8,167 nt of DNA from Dehalococcoidia bacterium (lineage in GTDB: Bacteria; Chloroflexota; Dehalococcoidia; Dehalococcoidales; Fen-1064). The stretch is from contig DUES01000218.1 in the NCBI GenBank assembly GCA_011192055.1, positions 1-8,167 of the forward strand, given 5' to 3'. Each line of letters begins with the position of its first letter. Positions within the stretch are counted from its first letter, which is position 1. The notes below the pieces were generated by a model. The model saw nothing but the letters and a program-made list of their open reading frames with translations. It did not search any database and had not been told where the DNA came from. The position numbers and the translations under genes are program-made. Shown here in pieces: positions 1-4,755 of the stretch.

Positions 1-17
1 ATACAATATATATATTC

Positions 18-45
18 TTGACTATCCTATGATTCGAAGTATAAT
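18..45 (+). promoter_or_regulatory. sigma70-type promoter for the flavoprotein gene
   Basis: TTGACT at 18-23 (5 of 6 matches to the -35 consensus) is followed after 16 bp by a perfect TATAAT at 40-45. Transcription would start near 52, just ahead of the Shine-Dalgarno sequence at 61-70, leaving a leader of about 30 nt. The -35 box lies in an AT-rich stretch. The match to consensus and the position make this the best promoter in the window. It implies the first gene is transcribed from its own start. Confidence 0.75.
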
Positions 46-60
46 ATCATACCCACAACA

Positions 61-70
61 GGAAGGAGGT
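61..70 (+). promoter_or_regulatory. strong Shine-Dalgarno site of the flavoprotein gene
   Basis: The sequence GGAAGGAGGT contains AAGGAGGT (63-70), fully complementary to the usual 16S rRNA 3' end, 10 nt before the ATG at 81. It fixes the start at 81 and argues against the out-of-frame ATG at 29. Confidence 0.8.
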
Positions 71-80
71 CACATAACAA

Positions 81-812
81 ATGAAAGCAGTCGTTATGAA
101 TTCAAGCCCGAACATGGAAAAAGGAAATACTGCCGTCATACTCGACCCCTTAGTCGAAGGTATGAGAGAAGCCGGGGCGGAGGTGGAAATCTATTACACG
201 AAGAAACTTGATATCAAGCCCTGCCAGGGGGAATTCAACTGCTGGCTCAAGACACCGGGTGAATGTTTCCAGAAAGATGACATGGAGTGGCTGCGCCCGA
301 TATGGAGTAAAGCAGACATCCGCGTACTGGCTACACCCCTGTACGTCGATGGTATGACCGGCCCGATGAAGAATTTCCTTGACCGTAACATCCCGGGAGC
401 ACAGCCGTTCTTCGAACTGCGTAACGGCCATATCCGGCACCCCGGCCGCGGAGAGAGCCGCCCTGACAAAACCAGAATGGTACTCGTGACCAACTGCGGC
501 TTTGGGGAAATAGACAACTTCGATGCCCTGGTCCACCACGTCGAGTCAATTTGCCGGAATATGAACGCGGAATTCGCAGGGGCTCTGTTACGACCGCAAG
601 GACCCGCCTTGAAACCAATGATGCAGAGTAAGGGGCTGGTCGACGATGTTATCGAAGCCGCCAGGGAAGCCGGACGCCAGGTCGTAAAAGACGGCAAGAT
701 ATCAGCAGAAACTCTCCAGACCGTCAGCCGTGACCTTATGCCGCGGGAAGATTACATCAAGATAGCCAACCAGAACTTTCAACGGGCACTGGACACCCTG
801 ACTAACAAGTAG
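81..812 (+). CDS. flavodoxin-fold NAD(P)H-dependent FMN reductase family protein
   Basis: This 243-residue protein has the flavodoxin-like fold of NADPH-dependent FMN reductases and iron-sulfur flavoproteins. The N-terminal beta strand (KAVVMNSSP) leads into the FMN phosphate-binding loop NSSPNMEKGNT (residues 7-17). PLYVDGMTGPMKNFLDR (86-102) is the second flavin-contacting segment typical of the family. Residues 48-62 hold a cysteine motif, C48-x5-C54-x7-C62, followed by DDM. Relatives with a classic iron-sulfur flavoprotein motif (C-x2-C-x2-C-x4-7-C) have a cysteine where this protein has Glu51, so the cluster may be altered or absent. The tail (about 175-243) is helical and charged, with no signal peptide or membrane segment, so the protein is probably cytoplasmic. 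A role in flavin-linked electron transfer or quinone/nitro-compound reduction is inferred; the substrate is unknown. It is apparently monocistronic, with its own promoter and a strong ribosome binding site. Confidence 0.85.
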   Translation: MKAVVMNSSPNMEKGNTAVILDPLVEGMREAGAEVEIYYTKKLDIKPCQGEFNCWLKTPGECFQKDDMEWLRPIWSKADIRVLATPLYVDGMTGPMKNFLDRNIPGAQPFFELRNGHIRHPGRGESRPDKTRMVLVTNCGFGEIDNFDALVHHVESICRNMNAEFAGALLRPQGPALKPMMQSKGLVDDVIEAAREAGRQVVKDGKISAETLQTVSRDLMPREDYIKIANQNFQRALDTLTNK

Positions 813-903
813 CGCATGTTGCCATAGTCGGAAACCTCTAAACAGGACCGTGCAGCAGGGCACCTTCCTGGGTACCATTTGTGTTTGGTTGTTTTTACCT
901 TCT

Positions 904-978
904 GTCGTTGCGAGCGAAGCGAAGCAATCTCTATCAGTCAAGACTGGCATATCCTTCAGGAGAAGGACTCGCAATAAT
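904..978. repeat. degraded copy of the GTCATTGCGAG inverted repeat (copy A)
   Basis: The left arm at 904-931 matches the left arm of the copy at 3514-3541 in 26 of 28 bases, including the GCGAAGCAATCTC block. The right end, CTCGCAATAA at 968-977, looks like a decayed form of CTCGCAATGAC seen at the right ends of the other copies. The interior has lost the internal inverted block. At 75 bp it is shorter than copies B and C. It is a non-coding dispersed repeat of REP/MITE type. Neither the mobilising enzyme nor the function is known from this window. Confidence 0.65.
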
Positions 979-1050
979 ACTGGTTACCGGATTCAACTAA
1001 AACCAGACAGAACCCCTTCCTGCTGCGTATTACGCCTGCGTATAGTGTTG

Positions 1051-1059
1051 TGCTATAAT
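1051..1059 (+). promoter_or_regulatory. extended -10 promoter of argS
   Basis: TGCTATAAT is an extended -10 element (TGn plus a perfect TATAAT). The matching -35 position (about 1030-1036) has no good hexamer, as is common for extended -10 promoters. Transcription would start near 1066, giving a leader of about 64 nt before the argS ATG at 1130. Just upstream lie two direct copies of CTGCGTAT (1023-1030 and 1036-1043, 13 bp apart), which could be chance or a regulator site. Confidence 0.6.
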
Positions 1060-1129
1060 TCAAACGTATACTAACGAGAGGAAACCGTCCTGACCGGAGA
1101 GCCATCCGGACTACGGCTACGGCTATTAC

Positions 1130-2788
1130 ATGCTCAAAGACAGACTATCAGACCTGATAACGCGGGCAGCTGAAGAAGCCCAGAAGTCAGGGAAATTACC
1201 GGATGTACCGCTGCCGGAAGCAAACATGGAACGGCCCCAGAACCCCGAACACGGAGACTATGCGTCCAGTCTTCCGTTAAAACTCGCCCGCTCCATGAAA
1301 ATGAACCCGCTGAATATCGCCCGGCAGATGGTTGACTTCATACCGGAAACAGCAGAGGTTGAAAGTATCTCCGTTGCCCCGCCCGGATTCATCAATATCA
1401 CTCTTAAAGATAGCTGGGTGGCCCGACAGGTCGAGACCATCCTCGAATCCGGAGAGTCGTTCGGTGATATCGACCTCGGAAAGAACAGCCGGATACAGAT
1501 TGAATTTGTCAGCATTAATCCAACAGGACCCCTCCACGTAGGGCACGGACGCGGTGCTATCCTGGGCAGTACACTTTCAAATATTTTCGATATCGCCGGT
1601 TACTACGTGGAAAAAGAGTATTTCTTCAATGACGCCGGCAGCCAGATGAACGCTTTTCGGAACTCGCTCTACGCCCGCTATCAGCAAATCCTCGGTGTTG
1701 AAGTCGAGATGCCTTCGGAAGGCTACTTTGGTAACTACCTGATAGACCTTGCCAGGGAGATTGAGACCGAAGAGGGCAGAAGATTTCTCGATATGCCGGA
1801 AGACGAAGGCATCGAGAATCTGGGAGAGGTCGGCCTGAACAAGATACTTGTCCGGATGCGGGAAGACCTGGAACTGCTCCGGGTGGACTTCGATGTCTGG
1901 TTCAGTGAACAGAGCCTCTACAAGAACGGACAGTTCGATACAATCATGGAAATGCTGCGGAAAGACGGCCATATCGGCGAGAAGGAAGGCGCTACCTGGT
2001 TCATATCTACTGCCCTGGGTGAAGACAAGGACAACGTGGTTGTCCGCAGTGACGGCTATCCGACCTACTTTGCCGCCGATATTGCCTACCATTACAACAA
2101 GTTTATCGAACGTAAGTTCGACCGCGTGATAGACATCTGGGGAGCCGACCACCAGGGCCAGGTACCCCGACTTAAAGCAGCAGTTGGCGCACTGGGAATT
2201 GACCCGGACCGACTTGACCTGCTGATTCACCAGATGGTGACGGTACGCCGTGGCGGTGAACTGGTACGTATCTCGAAGCGCAGTGGCGACCTGATTACGC
2301 TGCGCGAGGTTATTGACGAGGTAGGAACAGATGCCTGCCGCTACTTCTTCCTGTCACGCTCGGCGAACAGCCAGATGGACTTCGACCTGGAGTTGGCGAA
2401 AAAGGAATCGCAGGACAACCCGGTCTATTACATCCAGTATGCCCACGCCCGAATTGCCAGTATTCTGCGCCTGGCTGCAGAACGGGGTATCACCTACGGC
2501 GAGGGAGATGTATCCCTGCTTACCACGGAACCGGAGTTGACCCTGGTCCGCAAGCTCCTGCTCCTGCCGGAGCTTATCGAGACTGTTTGCCTGACCCTGG
2601 AGCCGCATCACCTGACCTACTACGCACAGGACCTGGCCACCAGCTTCCACAGTTTCTATAAACAGTGCCGTGTTATCTCAAAGAGTAAGACACTGACGCC
2701 GGCCCGGCTCAAGCTGGTTGAGGCCACCAAAACAGTCCTTGCCAGGACATTGCACCTGATGGGAATGACGGCACCGGAGAAAATGTAA
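1130..2788 (+). CDS. argS: arginine--tRNA ligase
   Basis: Class I cytoplasmic aminoacyl-tRNA synthetase that charges tRNA-Arg using ATP. At 552 residues it has the family's normal length. The N-terminal tRNA-recognition (Add-1) domain is residues 1 to about 95, with the conserved ERPQNPEHGDYAS (35-46 region). The catalytic core carries the HIGH-type motif HVGH (136-139) after NPTGPLHVGHGRGA, then FFNDAGSQM (165-173), GADHQGQVPR (338-347) and the KMSKS-like RISKRSG (380-386). The C-terminal DALR anticodon-binding domain runs from about 430 to the end and finishes with the characteristic APEKM. ATG 1130 is the only usable start: the frame is closed by TGA at 1091 and holds no other ATG, GTG or TTG. 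No Shine-Dalgarno sequence lies at the usual distance. An extended -10 promoter sits 70 bp upstream, and no T-box is visible. The gene ends exactly where the convergent gamma-carbonic anhydrase-like gene ends. Confidence 0.97.
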   Translation: MLKDRLSDLITRAAEEAQKSGKLPDVPLPEANMERPQNPEHGDYASSLPLKLARSMKMNPLNIARQMVDFIPETAEVESISVAPPGFINITLKDSWVARQVETILESGESFGDIDLGKNSRIQIEFVSINPTGPLHVGHGRGAILGSTLSNIFDIAGYYVEKEYFFNDAGSQMNAFRNSLYARYQQILGVEVEMPSEGYFGNYLIDLAREIETEEGRRFLDMPEDEGIENLGEVGLNKILVRMREDLELLRVDFDVWFSEQSLYKNGQFDTIMEMLRKDGHIGEKEGATWFISTALGEDKDNVVVRSDGYPTYFAADIAYHYNKFIERKFDRVIDIWGADHQGQVPRLKAAVGALGIDPDRLDLLIHQMVTVRRGGELVRISKRSGDLITLREVIDEVGTDACRYFFLSRSANSQMDFDLELAKKESQDNPVYYIQYAHARIASILRLAAERGITYGEGDVSLLTTEPELTLVRKLLLLPELIETVCLTLEPHHLTYYAQDLATSFHSFYKQCRVISKSKTLTPARLKLVEATKTVLARTLHLMGMTAPEKM

Positions 2789-3292
2789 CTACAAGCCCTC
2801 TTGCTTATACCGCTTTACCAGGTCGGCATAAGTCAACGGTCCGTCTTTCACACGACGCTTCATGCGGTCACCAACATCCCGGATTCTGCCCGGAACACCG
2901 ACCACCATCGAGTGGTCCGGCACCTTCATTCCCTGGCTCACCAGGCATCCGGCACCAATAATACAGTAGCTGCCAATCTCGGCGTAGTCCAGCAGTGTGG
3001 CATTGCTGCCTATCAGATTATTATTGCCAATTTTGACACAGTGCACCACGGCACTGTGGCCGATAGTCACGTTGTCACCAATCTCAACCGGCACACCGGA
3101 GTGGATTACGGTGTTGTCTTCCACCATGGTATTTTTGCCAATCTTGATGCTGGCAAAGTCAGCCCGGATGACGGCACCGGGAAAAACACCGGAGCCCTCA
3201 CCGATTTCCACGTCACCGACTATGTATGCCGCCTCGCTGACAAAGGCTGACTCGGCAATGCGGGGGGTCTTACCACCAAAACTCCTGATCAA
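2789..3292 (-). CDS. gamma-class carbonic anhydrase-like left-handed beta-helix protein
   Basis: The 167-residue protein is a hexapeptide-repeat (left-handed parallel beta-helix) protein of the gamma-carbonic anhydrase/YrdA group, expected to form trimers with a metal at the subunit interfaces. Repeats of the form [IV]G-x4 run from about residue 25 to 125 (VGDVEIGEGS, IKIGKN, VEIGDNVTIGHS, VKIGNNNLIG, AEIGSYCIIGAG). The three expected metal-binding histidines are His64 (VIHSG), His79 and His84 (GHSAVVH). A C-terminal helix (about 143-167) packs on the helix in this family. Many members have weak or untested carbonic anhydrase activity, so the reaction is not certain. I place the start at TTG (3292, reverse strand), not the GTG at 3301: GGAGGTG (3299-3305 on the complement) lies 6-7 nt before this TTG, whereas the GTG overlaps that site. 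The resulting MIRSF start is typical of relatives. The stop codon abuts that of argS. Confidence 0.9.
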   Translation of the reverse strand: MIRSFGGKTPRIAESAFVSEAAYIVGDVEIGEGSGVFPGAVIRADFASIKIGKNTMVEDNTVIHSGVPVEIGDNVTIGHSAVVHCVKIGNNNLIGSNATLLDYAEIGSYCIIGAGCLVSQGMKVPDHSMVVGVPGRIRDVGDRMKRRVKDGPLTYADLVKRYKQEGL

Positions 3293-3298
3293 CTTCCG

Positions 3299-3305
3299 CA
3301 CCTCC
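3299..3305 (-). promoter_or_regulatory. Shine-Dalgarno site that decides the TTG start of the carbonic anhydrase-like gene
   Basis: On the reverse strand the bases read GGAGGTG, a near-perfect ribosome binding site, 6 nt before TTG at 3292. A longer reading would start at the GTG that forms the end of this very site (3301), which is physically implausible. The site therefore favours a TTG start and a protein shorter by three residues. Confidence 0.7.
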
Positions 3306-3315
3306 AGATTGACTC

Positions 3316-3345
3316 ATCTTACAGGCTCATCTGTTCAGACGTCAA
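3316..3345 (-). promoter_or_regulatory. possible promoter of the carbonic anhydrase-like gene
   Basis: Read on the reverse strand, TTGACG (3345-3340) is followed after 18 bp by TAAGAT (3321-3316). The boxes match the consensus in 5 and 4 positions. The transcript would start near 3309, only a few bases before the ribosome binding site. Position and match are plausible but not strong. Confidence 0.35.
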
Positions 3346-3389
3346 ACCTCCACTGGCAGTACCGGCATTCTTAAACAAATCCCGTCACC

Positions 3390-3486
3390 GTCATTGCAGG
3401 GCTATAACCGGTAACACAAGGAAGTAGCGTGGCAATCTAATGCAGTCTCCCAGAGATTGCTTCGTCGTTATACTCCTCGCAATGAC
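3390..3486. repeat. short inverted repeat element, copy B
   Basis: This 97-bp element is bounded by GTCATTGC (3390-3397) and its complement GCAATGAC (3479-3486), with the pairing extended by AGG/CCT around one bulged base. Inside are the second inverted pair GCAATCT (3432-3438) and AGATTGC (3454-3460). The whole can fold into a long hairpin. The right part, 3456-3487, matches 31 of 32 bases of the right part of copy C (3592-3623). It contains no gene, so any movement would depend on an enzyme supplied elsewhere. Confidence 0.8.
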
Positions 3487-3513
3487 AATAAGCATTATTG
3501 GGACAATCACACT

Positions 3514-3622
3514 GTCATTGCGAGCGGAGCGAAGCAATCTCCGTAGCTGGTCTCTGCATAATTCAAGTAGTATCGCAGTGACTCATGATATATTGCTTCG
3601 TCGTTATACTCCCCGCAATGAC
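3514..3622. repeat. short inverted repeat element, copy C
   Basis: This 109-bp element is bounded by the perfect 9-bp inverted pair GTCATTGCG (3514-3522) and CGCAATGAC (3614-3622). The left arm (3514-3541) carries the GCGAGCGGAGCGAAGCAATCTC type of block shared with copy A. The right arm is almost identical to copy B. It begins 27 bp after copy B ends and stops 100 bp before trpS. An ATG inside it (3585) opens a frame that runs into trpS and creates a false upstream start. Confidence 0.8.
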
Positions 3623-3669
3623 AAAAGCGAAAAGAACGTTCCGCCAATACGCTGCGGAGACACGTATTC

Positions 3670-3698
3670 TTGAGAGAAAGACCATCTTTGTGTTAAAC
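3670..3698 (+). promoter_or_regulatory. possible trpS promoter
   Basis: TTGAGA (3670-3675) is followed after 17 bp by TTAAAC (3693-3698), or after 18 bp by TAAACT (3694-3699). The -35 box is fair and the -10 weak. It would give a very short leader before the ribosome binding site at 3708-3716. If it is real, transcription starts downstream of the repeat and the ATG at 3585 cannot be used. Confidence 0.3.
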
Positions 3699-3722
3699 TT
3701 TATACCTGAGGAAGGTAACCAG

Positions 3723-4700
3723 ATGAAAAAACGAGTTTTCTCCGGAGCACGCCCAACCGGTCGCCAGCACATAGGAAATTACCTCGGTGCGATACGCAAC
3801 TATGTCGCCCTGCAGGAAGACTATGACTGCATCTACAGCATCGTGGATATTCACGCCCTGACCAGCCTGGAAGACACCGGCCAACTTCAGGGATTCATCC
3901 GTGAGATGCTGCTCGACTGGCTGGCAGCCGGTCTTAACCCGGAAAAGAGTATCATCTTCGTACAGTCACACGTCCCGGAAGTGATGGAACTGTACACCAT
4001 GCTCAGCATGGTAACACCGCTGGGCTGGCTTCTTCGCGTGCCTACTTTCAAAGAAAAGGTCAAATCTCAACCGGAAAACGTAAATTACGGACTGGTCGGA
4101 TACCCGGTCCTTCAGACGGCGGACATCATCCTCTACAAGGCTGAAGTAGTACCGGTGGGAGAGGACCAGTTACCGCACCTGGAGCTAGCCAGAGAGATAA
4201 CACGTCGTTTTAACTACCGGTTCGGAGACACCTTCCCCGAACCCCAGGCCAAGCTGACCGAGGTACCCCTGGTGGTGGGACTGGACGGCAGTGACAAAAT
4301 GGGTAAATCGTATGATAACACTATTGAAATCGCTGCCACTCCCGAAGAGACGCTGCAGCGGATAATGACAGCCATGACAGACCCGGCACGCCGGTACCGT
4401 AAGGACCCGGGGCATCCGGAAGTCTGTAACATTTATAGTCTCCACAAGTTTTTCTCCGCTTCACAACTGGGTGACATTGGCGAACAATGCCGAACTGCCG
4501 CAATCGGCTGTGTCGACTGTAAGAAAATGCTGGCGGAACACATGAATTCGGTACTGGCGCCATTGCGCGAAAAACGCATGGAATTATCAACAAGACCGCA
4601 GTATATCGAAGAGGTCCTTTCGGATGGAGCGGCACGTGCCAGCGTCATTGCCAGGGAGACGCTTCGTGAAGCCAAGGAGCGAATGGGGCTTATCCGGTAA
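3723..4700 (+). CDS. trpS: tryptophan--tRNA ligase with a four-cysteine (Fe-S type) motif
   Basis: Class I cytoplasmic synthetase that charges tRNA-Trp using ATP. The 325 residues match the usual 325-340. Visible motifs are HIGN (16-19, the HIGH motif), SIVDIHALT (39-47), GYPVLQTADIILY (126-138) with the Trp-binding Asp133-type residue, VGEDQLPHLELAREI (145-159) and KMGKS (192-196, the KMSKS motif). The C-terminal domain holds Cys235, Cys256, Cys263 and Cys266, spaced C-x20-C-x6-C-x2-C. This closely resembles the [4Fe-4S] motif described for Thermotoga maritima TrpRS (C-x22-C-x6-C-x2-C, as I recall it). The start is ATG 3723: GAGGAAGGT (3708-3716) lies 6 nt upstream, and MKKRVFSGARPTGRQHIGN is the normal N-terminus. 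The open frame extends back to ATG 3585, but those 46 residues are translated repeat. The gene heads a likely operon with the carboxyltransferase gene 55 bp downstream. Confidence 0.97.
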   Translation: MKKRVFSGARPTGRQHIGNYLGAIRNYVALQEDYDCIYSIVDIHALTSLEDTGQLQGFIREMLLDWLAAGLNPEKSIIFVQSHVPEVMELYTMLSMVTPLGWLLRVPTFKEKVKSQPENVNYGLVGYPVLQTADIILYKAEVVPVGEDQLPHLELAREITRRFNYRFGDTFPEPQAKLTEVPLVVGLDGSDKMGKSYDNTIEIAATPEETLQRIMTAMTDPARRYRKDPGHPEVCNIYSLHKFFSASQLGDIGEQCRTAAIGCVDCKKMLAEHMNSVLAPLREKRMELSTRPQYIEEVLSDGAARASVIARETLREAKERMGLIR

Positions 4701-4755
4701 AGAGTAAAACGTTACTATCCGCAAAGAATATCCGGTAAAAAAGGAAGGTCCACTT

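Larger units (their letters stand above)
813..1129. other. intergenic region with decayed repeat and argS promoter
   Basis: No gene is supported in these 317 bases. They hold a possible hairpin at 843-870 (CAGGA/TCCTG outer stem, GTGC/GCAC inner stem), a degraded inverted repeat at 904-978 and the argS promoter at 1051-1059. A 74-codon reading frame at 850-1074 runs through the repeat, has no ribosome binding site and matches no protein family I recognise. The hairpin might contribute to ending transcription of the upstream gene, but the T-rich stretch (892-896) is about 20 nt beyond it, so I do not call a terminator. Confidence 0.6.
3293..3722. other. divergent intergenic region holding two repeat copies
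   Basis: These 430 bases separate the minus-strand carbonic anhydrase-like gene from trpS. They hold a candidate minus-strand promoter (3316-3345), two inverted-repeat copies (3390-3486 and 3514-3622) and a possible trpS promoter (3670-3698). The reading frame 3440-3673 translates repeat sequence (it contains the peptide SLRAERSNL, seen widely as a spurious product of such repeats) and is not a gene. Confidence 0.7.

Noticed and set aside
194..697. 167-codon minus-strand open frame
   Set aside because: It lies wholly inside the flavoprotein gene on the other strand, has no ribosome binding site and its translation looks like no protein family; it is a shadow of the real gene.
843..896. Intrinsic terminator after the flavoprotein gene
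   Set aside because: The hairpin has an internal mismatch and the T run is about 20 nt beyond it, so it does not meet the usual form.
850..1074. 74-codon plus-strand open frame
   Set aside because: It translates repeat copy A and the argS promoter region (VASEAKQSL is a typical repeat-derived peptide) and lacks a ribosome binding site.
1060..1129. T-box riboswitch ahead of argS (or trpS)
   Set aside because: The leaders are too short (about 64 nt and less) and show no T-box sequence or terminator/antiterminator pair.
1577..2230. 217-codon minus-strand open frame
   Set aside because: Antisense to the well-supported argS catalytic core; the product has no recognisable domain.
2801..3250. 149-codon plus-strand open frame
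   Set aside because: Antisense to the carbonic anhydrase-like gene; its His/Thr/Asn-rich translation is a by-product of the hexapeptide-repeat codons.
3390..3622. CRISPR array
   Set aside because: Only two similar units with inverted ends, unequal lengths and no regular spacers or cas genes; they are palindromic dispersed repeats.
3440..3673. 77-codon plus-strand open frame
   Set aside because: It is translated repeat sequence from copies B and C (FVVILLAMT, SLRAERSNL) with no ribosome binding site.
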